DNA of 64,000 nucleotides. It comes from Syngnathus acus (taxonomy: Eukaryota; Chordata; Actinopteri; Syngnathiformes; Syngnathidae). Position numbers and translations under genes: made by a program. Shown here piece by piece: positions 27,556-38,900 of this stretch. The notes beneath the pieces were generated by a model. The model searched no databases, was not told the origin of the DNA, and worked only from the letters and a program-made list of their open reading frames with translations. The stretch lies in assembly GCF_901709675.1 (NCBI RefSeq), contig NC_051099.1, positions 992,001 to 1,056,000 of the forward strand. The letters are read 5' to 3'. Numbering within the stretch: position 1 is the first letter of the stretch; every line of letters begins with the position of its first letter.

Positions 27556-28479
27556 TTCTTCTCGCAGCTGTGGGCTTCATATACACAAGAGCAGCTTTCA
27601 GGCAGTATTAGGTTTCCACTTCCCAGGTCTGCCTTTAAAGGCCTGTCCCATAATGGCCCTTCAGTCACACAAACACGCATTGGGTTTCTCGCAAGAAGTA
27701 ACGCACCACGTCCAACAACTGCATGGGAATATATTGACCATGTAAGAAGAGATTTCTTTGTCTCTCTCCATCGCATGGACATCTTGGGTGATTTTGGTTT
27801 CAGGCCAAAAATAGGCCAATGTGGAGTAACGGTGACACAAACAAAGTGTATGTTTGCAATTTTAAATGGCTAATGCCTAGAATTAAGTCGAGTATCATTA
27901 AGACGCTGCAATTACGAAGTAATTGATGCCTTGTCGACAGGGTAATAAATTAGAGCCCAAAGTTGATGGCTGTTTAGCTAACAGAATACAGCTGACCTTT
28001 ATCACAGCACAACACTATGGTAAAACATTTATTTATTTATTTATGTGCTGATATTGCTGATTTGAAAATGAGATGATTAGAAAATGGTGTTGACATAATA
28101 TCGCTTTATCACCTGAAGAAAAAAAATATGTAACTAACTATAAGCCAGGACAAACGTGCCGTGTCCCCACCAATGACTGAAAATGAATAATAATTGTAAT
28201 ATTGAGAAGCAAATTGCAACTACAATAGCAGCTCATTACATTTACAATCAAGTGAATAATGTTTTGAAGAAAAAAAAAAATCACCAAATGTCTGGAGTTG
28301 AGATTTGTAAGTCTTTGAATGAGAACCCCGTAAAGGGTTAAGATCACTTCCCTCAGACAATGGGAAGAGTTAGCCCCTCAGTGACCCGAGAGGAACGTCC
28401 TTTGTCCCAGTGCAAATGTTTGCCGTTGCCCATTGTGTCCGCATTACACGTCAAGCCCTCCTCAACCAGGGTTGCGACC

Positions 28480-28481
<2 letters not shown>

Positions 28482-28523
<42 letters not shown>
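28482..28523 (+). repeat. (CTG)14 trinucleotide repeat
   Basis: Fourteen perfect CTG units, CAG on the minus strand. It lies in DNA without a recognised gene, downstream of the candidate microRNA host first exon. Confidence 0.98.
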
Positions 28524-28525
<2 letters not shown>

Positions 28526-29153
28526 CACACGGAAGAAATACATACATACGTCTCACATCAAACCTAATTTACTGATGCTAAACAGGCCACGCCCACTTGA
28601 CTAACCAATGAGCTTTTGTCAGCTTCAACAAATTGCTTTTGATCTCTTGACCCAGCATAGGAAACTGCTTCGAAACAAAAGCATGTCATTTAAGACTCAT
28701 CAAATCCAGTCAGTAAATATTTTGTGAAGATTGCTGAAATTTCTTGTGCAGCCACGTGATGTAAATAATCATTTCACAGGGTTCAAATCTGCAAAAATAT
28801 TCTTCCTCTCATCAAGTGCATTCCTAGACATTTTATTGACATGGGCAAAATGTCTTCAATCCGATCAGTTTGGTTGAAAATCATGATCACAATGATAAAA
28901 GCAACCTTCCAAACGAACAAATCTGAAACTGAATTTTACATAACACAATAAAAATGAACTATTGGAAAAATAATAATAACCAAAGACTGGTCCCCAGCCA
29001 ATTGTATCAAGTCCTCTACAGTGGCTCAAATTTGTCTGAATATTTGCTGATGTTGCAATTAAAAGATGCGTGAAAATTTGTTCGTACTTGTTCACTCTGT
29101 GTGCTTGCCCGTTTGCTGCTTTCATCCTGAATGTCAGCTTAGTCATTCAGCGG

Positions 29154-29171
29154 CAGCAGCAGCAGCAGCAG
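29154..29171 (+). repeat. (CAG)6 trinucleotide repeat
   Basis: Six perfect CAG units in non-coding DNA. Confidence 0.9.
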
Positions 29172-30587
29172 GATCACAACTAATAAATCACAGCTCCTAA
29201 GTGAGCTTTTCCTTTCACTGCTTGCAAACAACAACTGGGCTAATTTATAACCACACAAGCTATAATTGGCTGCAGAGGTCAAGCAGGTTATCTGACAACA
29301 ACCAGCCATACAACAATACTAACAAGTCTTCACCTTGCACGGACACCATCTTAATCATAAGTTTGCCATATTATCAAAGGCCTCGATCAAAATAAACTCA
29401 ATCCCAGGTGCTCAAGCTAATAGTGCAACATTTTGACAGTATGGTGAGACCTCATTATCAGCTCACAAGCGTCATTAGATTGTGACCCACTTGCTGAAAA
29501 TAGAGAGCTACATTCCACTGCGCTTAATTTGTGTATATTTTTAAATCAGCAGAGGTTGTGGGCAAAAATAAAAAGCCTTCCCTGGTTCCCACAAGTCTTA
29601 AAAATGCCAACAATATGTTGCTCTAATTGCACCACACAAGTGCCAAGACAAAATGATGTTTGATTCACTCAAAAATGGTAGTTTGGAAGGACACCGAAAT
29701 ATTCTCCATATCAGATTTAGGCAAGGTAAGGCAGTTGGGCCACATCTGGCCTGTTCCCAGTTTGTGACCAGCACAGTCCAAATAAAATGTGTGGTGCTGT
29801 TATGTTGAAAGTATTTTTAGGGCGGTGAGAGCAAAAACATTTGGGTATTTTTAGCAGCACCAGCTATACATTTTGCAACTTTTACAGTCTGTCAAGCAGC
29901 TATTGTTAAAAATAAAAACAACTGTGAGAATGCCAGCAATGGTTCTCATTTTTTCCCCTGGCATGTTGAGGGAAAATGGCGCCATGACGATTTGCCCTGC
30001 GAGTCAAACAAGGAATTCTGTACGGTGTGTGTTAGCAGCTGGTGACAAAATGGGAGTTGATGTTAAAAAATAGGAATCGTGCGCTTCATGTTCATATGTG
30101 TTGATATCATTTTAATGACTGGTTAAAGTTTTAATGTCTTTATTTGCTACTTATAACAACACGTATGTACAGTAGATGAAATAAATCCATGAATTTTCTA
30201 CAGTTGACAAATCAGAATAGCTCAAAAAGTGTGACCTTTTCCCTCTTGGCCCCTTTGGAAAGTATAGTTCCGTTTAGGTATCAGGTTCAAAGCCGTCAAA
30301 ATAACACCTAATATATTAAGTCATAACTTGATTGACTATCATCTATGAAAAATTGAGAAAGAAAGTGTTTGTTTCACAATAGCTTTATAATAAATCCGAA
30401 CATAAATCAAGAGCTACCACAACAAATGCACTCAATCAACTCACTGCTTTGATGACCTAAGACTTGTGGAACACACAAAATCCAAGCAAAAAGTTTGCGT
30501 TGGTTAGCTGACTGATTTCTTCCATATGAATAATCACAAGTCAATTGAATTTTTTTGATCATGTCAAGTTAAAAGTAAAAGTTTCAG

Positions 30588-30609
30588 CCCCCCCCCCCCC
30601 CCCCCCCCC
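30588..30609 (+). repeat. Homopolymer C22
   Basis: Twenty-two consecutive C residues. Assembly errors in length are likely here. Confidence 0.95.
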
Positions 30610-30844
30610 ATTCCCTTCCCTTCCCCCAGTCAGCCTCAAGTCCATCTCTTCTCTCGTTCTACCTTGACCCCAAAACCCTTCAAAACAAAACCAAACCTTC
30701 CCTTCAATTTAGAAGCAAACCACATGAGAGCATATGGTCAAAATGCATTTCCCCAAAAATCAGACATTAAATCAACATTTTTGAAAGTGATGAACAAACT
30801 TTGAAAAGTGCTATAAAAGAACTGAGGAAAAAAGAAACACTTAC

Positions 30845-31400
30845 CACACAGAGATGCCAATATCCCAAAGAGAGAACGTAACATTTCCCTTTTGTCCGAT
30901 ACACCGTCCATTTTTCTTTCCATACGGCACCCCCACCCCCTTGGAGAGGCAGAAAGAAGAGAGTGAGAGCGAAAGAGAGCGAGAGAGGTAGAACCAGATG
31001 GGGGCGGGGGGTGTAGACATTAGTTCTGCTGCAGTGAGAGATGGAGGGGACTCTCGCAGCTGTGCACCCCCATCACTATCTGCTCAAATGCAATCCTCTC
31101 CACCATGAGGGACTGTGGCACCGTGGAAAGAAAAGGGGGGAGAAAAAAAAAAAAGGCAACGGAAACAAAGTGATCCTCTTACACAGCCCAGGGAAACTGA
31201 GCGAGACAAACAAGAGAGAGGGAGTATGAGAGAGAGAGAGAGAGTGAGAGAGAGAGCAGGGAAGCAACAAGCAGCGGGGAAGGAAACCACGTGAGCCACT
31301 TAGAAGGCCCAAGCGGAACAGCAGGTTCAAGTTTTTCGTGGGAGGGAACGCGCCGCGCCGCGCCGTGCCGGCCGCCACAACTTCTATGAAGGCAAGGAAA
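30845..31400 (-). other. Candidate first exon and promoter of the microRNA host transcript
   Basis: The minus strand shows a near-consensus donor (CTCTGTGTG followed by GTAAGTGTTT) at 30844/30845. Upstream lies a GC-rich block with a run of CpG (31346-31376, repeated CGCGC and a CCGGCC) and an E-box CACGTG (near 31288). This looks like a first exon with a CpG promoter. It starts 1.5 kb past usp25 and points toward the microRNA cluster about 17 kb away, the position expected for a MIR99AHG-like host gene. A short frame across the exon would encode a hydrophobic MLRSLFGILASLCG, but upstream ATGs and no recognised homology argue against coding. No downstream exon was identified. Confidence 0.35.
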
Positions 31401-32222
31401 CGGTGGATAATACCTTCCAGCTTCTTTCAACCCCCCACCACTCCCTCTGGCTTTCTCCCACCCAAAATCCCTCCTTTTTTTTTCCTATCTCTCTCGCTTT
31501 GGTAATAAGCCCGGCTTGCAACAACTCCCCCTCCCCTCCCCTCCCTCTTCGTGGAATGCGAGGCAAGAGTTTCGAGAGGCCCAGTTAGACGACCCTCAAA
31601 GTCAATGCACCTTGACCTCCGGGGTCAGACAGACAGCATGTGTGTGTGGGAGGGAGGGGAGTTGTGTGTCTGTGTACTTCAATTTCTGGAGGCGATCACA
31701 TAAGCATAGCTGCACTACACAAGCACTTGACAGAGATACACTATCGTGCTTTGACGCCGGGCGGGAAGCAGAGTCACAATGGACACAACGTTCAGTGTTT
31801 TTAGCCGCGCAACAATAGCTGCTTTCATCCTGAGCGAGTCATCGTGGTGAGCTGTTGTGGGTGGGGAAATGAGTTCACAAATGATATTGCTGATAAATGA
31901 AGAAAGCATCACTTTGAAAGTTTGAATGCATTTTTTTACAAAAGTGGCTCTGTTAGGAAAAAATGTAAGAAGCTTCAAAACTTTGGTGTGGCTGTTCGAC
32001 AAACCTTTCTCGCCCAAGTGCGCCTGCTATGATGACATATCTTGTGGCGTCCGCCTCACAGTTCAGAGGTTCAATTCCGGCTCCGTGGGTTTACGTCGGG
32101 TACTCTGCTTTCCTCCCACATCCCAAAAACATACATATAGGTGCACAAATGTTTGCCACATACTACTCAAAGAAAATCACAAGACAAGTATGTATTTGGC
32201 CTAAAAGGGCCATAAATAAAAC
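31401..32222. other. Spacer between usp25 polyadenylation signals and the candidate host promoter
   Basis: Apart from the tRNA-SINE-like fragment at 32041-32137, no feature was recognised. Composition shifts from CT-rich near 31450 to AT-rich toward 32200. Confidence 0.5.
32041..32137 (+). repeat. tRNA-SINE-like dispersed repeat fragment
   Basis: The sequence GTCCGCCTCACAGTTCAGAG, then GGTTCAATTCC, followed by a CTCCGTGGG stretch and CTTTCCTCCCACATCCCAAA, is characteristic of a widespread fish repeat with a tRNA-like B box (GGTTCAATTCC). The tRNA-like 5' end is missing, so this is a truncated copy rather than a tRNA gene. Confidence 0.6.
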
Positions 32223-32486
32223 TTTATTCTATGGATTTATTAACAAGCCACAGAGAGAGTCCATGGCTGGCCACCACAGCACTTAAACCATCTAATCGTG
32301 GAGCAGCCCACAAATACATAAGAGCCGTTTGAGTTACTGAGCTTTTCTTTAAATGTCATCGTTTTCATTCTTAGAAAAATGAATCAAATGGTAGTAATAC
32401 TGCACCAAGCTGGAGGCAGAGCAGGCAGACAAACCTTTTCACGCACGCAGAGACGGCGGATGCTTTGAAAAAAGAGCTTTGTAACA

Positions 32487-32523
32487 CGGTCGGTCGGTCG
32501 GTCGGGGGGGGGGGGGGGGGGGG
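32487..32523 (+). repeat. (CGGT)n followed by a 20-base G run
   Basis: About four CGGT units end in a homopolymeric G run (32504-32523), within the probable usp25 3' UTR. Confidence 0.9.
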
Positions 32524-32859
32524 ACGCTGACAACACTTGTAAACTAGGAGCACCCCCAAATTTGTGTTGTCTCGCAAAGCTGATACTGAATGTGCTTGGC
32601 TTTTAGCTGCAGAATAGTAGCTTTTTTGTGCTCCACCCATATTTCGCTTTTCATCTTCCCTCCAAAAACAGTCCACTTTGTCCTCTCCCCACTAAACCTC
32701 CTCTGTTGTTTTTTTGTTGCGTAGAATAAATGAAATATCTGTAATGGCAGCAAAAGAGTAACAGAGGAATAAGCGCTAGAAAGCAAGTGAGCCCTGGATT
32801 TCTAAAGGAAGGCATGGGTTAAGAGAGGTCCACGGGATTTTTGAGCCTAAGGGGGGGGG

Positions 32860-32862
<3 letters not shown>

Positions 32863-32916
<54 letters not shown>
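32863..32916 (+). repeat. (AG)27 dinucleotide tract in the usp25 3' UTR
   Basis: An uninterrupted AG tract of about 54 bases. In the usp25 mRNA it reads (CU)n and begins 16 bases after the stop codon. A G run (C run in the mRNA) abuts it at 32851-32861. Confidence 0.97.
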
Positions 32917-32918
<2 letters not shown>

Positions 32919-32932
32919 TCCATCTGCAGAGC

Positions 32933-35900
32933 TCATCTCCCATGGTTGGCCACCTTGCAGAGTGTGGTCATGATGCGGCCGAATCTTTCACACAGCTCCA
33001 AGGTGGAGTGGGCGGGCACCTTCGGGGGGTCGTGGAAGCTTTTGATCTCCGTCGAGCAGTCCAGTAACTTGGGGAGGAAGTCAGTCAGCTTTTCTTGGAG
33101 GTTGGCTATTGACGTAAAAATGGCCAGACAGAGAAAGATAAGAAAAATGCATCCTCATTCAGAGCTCAGACATCAAATGAGCAAATATTTAGACTTTGAT
33201 ATCACAAGCGACTGCACAAGTCTGGAGAGCGTTGGCCTGGGTGATAAAAGTCAGCCTTTCCTGAACATGAGCCAGAACAAGCTTTTGCTGGACCAAACTG
33301 ATAGGAGCTTGGAACACAAATGTTTAAAGGCACTCTTTTAAGTGCAATCCAACTGCTGATTAATCGGACTGCTTAAAAGAATCTGAAATACTATCAGGTC
33401 TATCGTACACAGTGCCCTTTCATTTTTGTCTCTGTAAACATCTTGCAGAGCTGACATGACTTGGCAAAAGTTCCTCTTTTTGGCCTGGCAAATGTGATTT
33501 TTGGCAAATTACACACTGTTGCGTAATTTCACTGATCATTTGGGGATTTTTGGGTTTTTTTTTTTTTATTGGAAAAATAAAACTTTGTCCAATTTTTGTG
33601 TTGCAATATGTTTGGATAACAACTCTTTTTGCCAATAGTAATAAAGGGCAGGGGTTGCACGCCACAGTTAATATTCCCAGCACGAGTCTAATTAATAGAT
33701 TTTTTGTGTCAAAAAAACTCACAGTCCATTTCTTGACCCAGGTAAGAGCACCAGCGGTTCCTCATGTCTTCCACTGCCAGCAGGTCCCTCTCGGTGTCAT
33801 GGAGCAGCAGCAAGGGGATGCAGGGCACCACCAACTCGTTCATGATTCCCAAACCAGTGGTCACCTCTGGTTCCTCTCCGGACTCAAACATGGCTGCCGC
33901 TTGCTCGTTTAATTTCTATGGAGCATGAAAGACATTGAAGATGTTATACTAGAAATGTGCTCCTACCTATAAGTAAAACCATTGAGCCTGCAAATTTATA
34001 TTACCAGACATTACTGTGTAAACTTGACTTTTAACTAAATTCAATACATTCTGTTTTTGTTTAAAAAAAATATATATATATATACAATTGTTGAATCGAA
34101 TTATTTTAGATGATTTTATTCAATTTTTGCAATGTGGTCATATTTTGTTTGTGCAATGCTTTTGTGAAATGTGCTTTACAAATAAACCAGCATTTAGGAA
34201 TTGGCACTTTCCAGTGTTTTTAACAACCTCACTTTTTTACTGGGATAATTCAAAATGTGTTTCATAGCTGTGCAACACAACTGGTCTTCTCTCTGTGCAA
34301 AAAAAGTACGCCCACCATCATCATGAATTTTTTAGGTGGGACCTAAGGGGGATACAAACTTCTCATACTGTGATTGGACAAAAAACATCTTGCTCTAACA
34401 AACTCAGTGACCTCCTACTCTGAGAGGGGGGAAGAAAAAAAAAAAAAAAGTTTCCCCTTAAATCAGCTTGGCGTCCGGGGATTCAAGGTTGGCTACACAA
34501 AACAACCAAGTGAATTAACTATGTCAATGTTGGCAATGTTTTCAATTAAAACAAGAGCAGGAGGTAAACAGCCGAAGCAGGGGTTCCGAACGGAGATTTC
34601 AAATGACCGATGTGAATGCACCGAGCCAAAATGTGAGGTTAGCTGAGGACATGCTAATGTGTTTACACTCGCTGGCCCTCCTGCTTCCTATTCCCACTCC
34701 AATGATTACATTACAAGCACAATGCTGGCGTAAGGTTACTGAGTGCACACTGCTAAAGATCAGCTCCAGGCTGATCGCACTCAAATACCACCGGCTCTAA
34801 CCGAGCACACTGCTCTAAAGCTCAGTGGGGATGAAATTAAAAAAGAAAAAGAAAAAAAGGGGGGGGGGGGTGGGTTAGGTAGAGGGGACTTTCATTGTCA
34901 GCTTGAAAACCCTAAAAATGGAATACTGTTTAATTCATTCCATTAGAATGGAATATTTGGACTCACCAGCAAACAATCGCGACGGTAATGACCAAGGAAC
35001 TCCTCATCGTGTCCTCTGTACAGTCCTTTGGACAAAAGCTCTTTGTTGTACTGGTACGAGTATATCAGATATATCAGCGCCTCCACATAACTGCAAAGGA
35101 AGCAACAATCAGATTGTGTGTAGGTTCGCTATGAGAACAAAAGATAGGCCATCTTGGAAATGAACAGCGAATGCTTGTGCAGTGTCTACTTTGCTGCCCT
35201 CTGCAGGTGGCATTCTAGTAAATGTTGGCGTCAGAAACAAAATGAACAATCCAAATAAAGTGTAACAATATTAAAGACGACAATCCGTACTTTGTCTTGT
35301 GGCAGAGCTCCAAGCCAGTTATCATAAAAATGGTTGTTTCTCGGAAGTTCCTGTAGTCTTGATGCCATATCTGTGTTGTAAAAAAATATATTAATTACAG
35401 AAGGGCAGCGCATTGAGATAAGTCATCTCAAAGGAATGCATGATAGATAAGGGGAAATCCCAACTGACCTCATACTCATCCATGTTGACCTCCTCGGGCT
35501 TAATTAGGTCCAGTTTTGCACGTGCCACATTCATAATACTTTTGCATCTGCAGGGGAGGAAGGAAGACGAAGTGGCTGGCATCAGGTCTGATGGTGAGTC
35601 ATTGTCAGGAGATGAAACAGTCTAGCCTGCCCCTGGGCCATAACTTGGCCTAATGAATCACTCTTTAGTGTTGAGAGGAAAAGTGAAACACTCCTCTGGA
35701 GGCTCCTATCGAGGCCACATGCACACATAAATCTAATTATCTTGCTCAAAATAGAGAAGTGAGAAATCAATTTTTCACTCAGGAATTTGGATAGAGGCCA
35801 ACAAGCGTCGGGAGAAAGATTTAAGAATGTGTCATCGGGAGAAATAACACACAGAGGTATGATCGGGAGGGCGTAAGGGAATTCTGATATCTGTCAGTAA

Positions 35901-38900
35901 TGTGGAAAGTCATATCGCCGTGTCTTTTTAGATTTACGCATCAACTTAAGGTTGAAGGAAAATGGTTAAGCACAGTCTTTGACATGATACAAACAGGCTG
36001 ACTATGATACGTCAAGTCTCTGCTACCCTCTGCTGGCCATTTTAGGAAAGCATGGAAACAAGTTGGGTTGAATCATTTCAAAAAATATGCTTAGAAATAG
36101 CACAAATAGATGGTTCAACATATTTTCAAAATGTCTTGAGGATGTCTCGCATGGTGTACCTCTCATCAAATGCCAAGTTCCGGTCAGCAAACTGAGTGAG
36201 TAAAGTCCTCTCAAGGATCTTCTTGGGTGCCTGGTTCTGGAGGAAGTAGACAATGACGTGATGAAGTCTGTAGTCCTTCTCTGGGGGAGTGTCTTCTTGG
36301 GCGAACCTCACAAGTCGAGCGTATTCTAACTTGAGTGCCTGGCCGCAAAAACAATGTCACATGATCATTAAAAATACAGATGTCTCCACAGGTTTCTCAA
36401 AATGGATGTGTCTGTTGTAATAAATAATAAGAAGAACTAATCAAACTATTATAAATAGCTGAATATGGCTTTGTTTGGATTTTCCATGATGAAATGATAA
36501 TGGTTCAACATTTTTGGGGTTTCCTGGTTTCGGAGATGCAAACACTCTGCCCAACACCGACCGGCAATCGCAATTATGGTGGTGGAAAGAGAGAAAAACA
36601 CAAACACATTGATTTGCACGAAAAGGCGGAAGTGGGTGGAGGGGGAATGCAAAAGGTGAGGGAGCGACGGTACCTTAAAAAAGGCTGCCTCGGGCCCATT
36701 CTTTTCATATACTCTGCTGGATTTGCCAATAGCCATAATTACACCCTGCATGTTTGGGGTCATCATTGCCTGCCCGGGAAGCAGGAACTGCATTAAACAA
36801 AATCATAGGCTTTCTCTCATGATGGAACAAGTGCGGGCAATCTCACAGTTAGACACTTTGAAATGCCAGACATGCATCACTCTGCAGTCCATGCGTTTAT
36901 TATAGTGAGGGATAGAGCCATCGCGTTTGTAGTTCCAAGCATACAGTATTCCTCATTGACAGCTGGGTTTGACAGGGTGACTGACTGTTGGTCACAATTC
37001 AAGCCATAAAATCCAACGCTATACAAAGGACAAGACTGAGCCAAGAAATGACAGATCAGAGCAGAATTCGAAATATGTGATCAAATATTTATGCTTGAGT
37101 AGTGCTCAATGTAAACTTCACTTCCCGCTATCATCAATCAAGATGAACGCAATGACGAAAGGGGCTTCACGCAGCTTGCCTTTTTTTCAAAATACAATTC
37201 CACCCAAATGCAGACTATTTAGAACGGCCATGCAAGAAGAGCGTCATATGATTGCATTTCCAGTCTAAAGCCATTCACGAGAATCAAATCCATCACAACT
37301 GGATCTCGGTCTACCTCATCATCATACCCCCCTTCTTTTGACTCAATGACAAAGGTCCCCACATCGGGAATGGCCACCTCTACGGTGTGGTGGACAGGGG
37401 AATCGTCCTCCATGACAAAATCAGGAGTTGGGATTGGGGGGGTGCTCAAGTGGACTTCAGGCTGAGGGGAAGTGGAAGGGTGAAAAGAATGCAAGTGGAC
37501 AGAAAAGACAGATCGTGACTGATGGGATGTACAGTCAACAAAAGAATATTCTAAAGTATACATCATATCCTGAGAATAACACGCAGTTGAAATCATCAGG
37601 TTGTGCATGTTTTTAAAACTCTCTCTCTGATTCAAGTCAAGTGTGGTGTGTTACGACTTTTTGTGTTTTACATACGGCATTTAACAGTGCTTCGGGGCTT
37701 CTCTCCTCCTGTTCAGCACTCGCCCTGGAAATGGCCCTCTCCGTGTCCTCCTGGAGATGTTTGGAGTCACTGGTGGGCGATGGCTGCTCCATGTACTCGG
37801 GATCCTGCTGGAGTGCTGCAGAAGAGAATTGAGAACCAGCGATTATTTTTTAAAATTCCATAAAAACACATTTTGTAGATATTGTGAATGCCTGGCGGTT
37901 GAACTCTGACCTGCATTGTCTGGAGGGCTGCAATCAATACTCATGGGCTGAGGTGAGGAGGAGGAAATGGAGGTGCTGGATGCTGTCGAGGCGGCCGCTG
38001 CCGCAGCCGCCGCCGCGGCGGCGACGAGAGCCAACTTTTCCTGTTGGGCCTTCCGAGCCTGCAGTGCATTCCACTCCACAATCTCCTTGTCAAAGAGCTC
38101 ATTGTCCCCCTTGACATACTGCTTCAGGTCCGGCGGAAGTTTGTCCATGCCACTCAGTATCTGGCCAGTTTCTTTATCAAAGTCTTCTGTGTTCACAAAA
38201 ATGGTTGACGGTGTTAAAGTATGACTAATGATTTGAAATTCCGTGAGTAAAGTCTCCGCATACCTTCTATGAGAAAGGGCTTCTTGTCATTGATATACAT
38301 GAGACAGTAGGCACTGGCGTTGCGGTAGCCTCCGAATGAGTCGCGCACAAGCTCCTCCCAGGAGGATTTTGTAACGGCGATATCGTTGTACTTCATCCAG
38401 CAACGCTGGTGCGGGTCGTAGATGTAGGCCCAGTAGTGACCTGCGTTTGCCTGGCCTTCATGGACCAAGACTGCATGAAGCCGGTAAGGAACCTTGACAC
38501 AAAGGACATTTTCAGGACATATCGCAACTGATGTATTTCAGTATAATGATCACCTGCATCATTGATTTGTCCGAGTACATCAGCTCAATGGTTCTGAGGA
38601 TTCTCTTTATGCTCTCCTGTAGATCTAGCCAAATGAATATCACACAAACAAAGTAAGTACTCCATGCAGAATTGAACAAGAGCAAATGACGGGCAGTACC
38701 GCGGGTGTCCTTTTCAACTTCGCTCCTCCATCGATGCAGGCATCCCTCAAGCACCCTCAATTCCTCTTCGGTTATGTGGCGTGGTGCGGGGTGCATGGGG
38801 AGATCAGGAGGTAGTCTGGACTGGGTGAAAGGCTTGTGGACGGGCGCTCTCTGCTGCTGGGCTGCCGTGCCCGAGGCAGAGCCTGAGCTCTCCGCCGAAG

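Larger units (their letters stand above)
13405..30844. other. Non-coding stretch upstream of miR-99a, probable host-gene intron
   Basis: No protein-coding exon was recognised in these 17 kb. It holds the YY1-type element at 14216-14225, the LINE-like tail near 16.1 kb, degenerate fish repeat fragments, and several microsatellites. A GC-rich patch at 21140-21500 and a GGCC-rich palindromic patch near 20615-20638 stand out from the AT-rich background. If the candidate host first exon at 30845 is right, this is intron. Confidence 0.5.
32223..32932 (-). other. usp25: Probable usp25 3' untranslated region
   Basis: About 0.7 kb follows the usp25 stop before two minus-strand AATAAA signals at 32236-32241 and 32223-32228. 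Only 16 bases separate the stop codon from a (CT)n tract in the mRNA sense (32863-32916), which is followed by a C run. A second G-rich block (C-rich in the mRNA) lies at 32487-32523. The end point is inferred from the polyadenylation signals. Confidence 0.5.

Noticed and set aside
28353-28604. Polyglutamine or polyleucine protein from the CTG repeat
   Set aside because: Frames exist only because the repeat lacks stops; no exon signals or homology around it.
32041-32137. tRNA gene suggested by a B-box-like GGTTCAATTCC
   Set aside because: No A box or cloverleaf; the flanks match a common fish SINE-like repeat.
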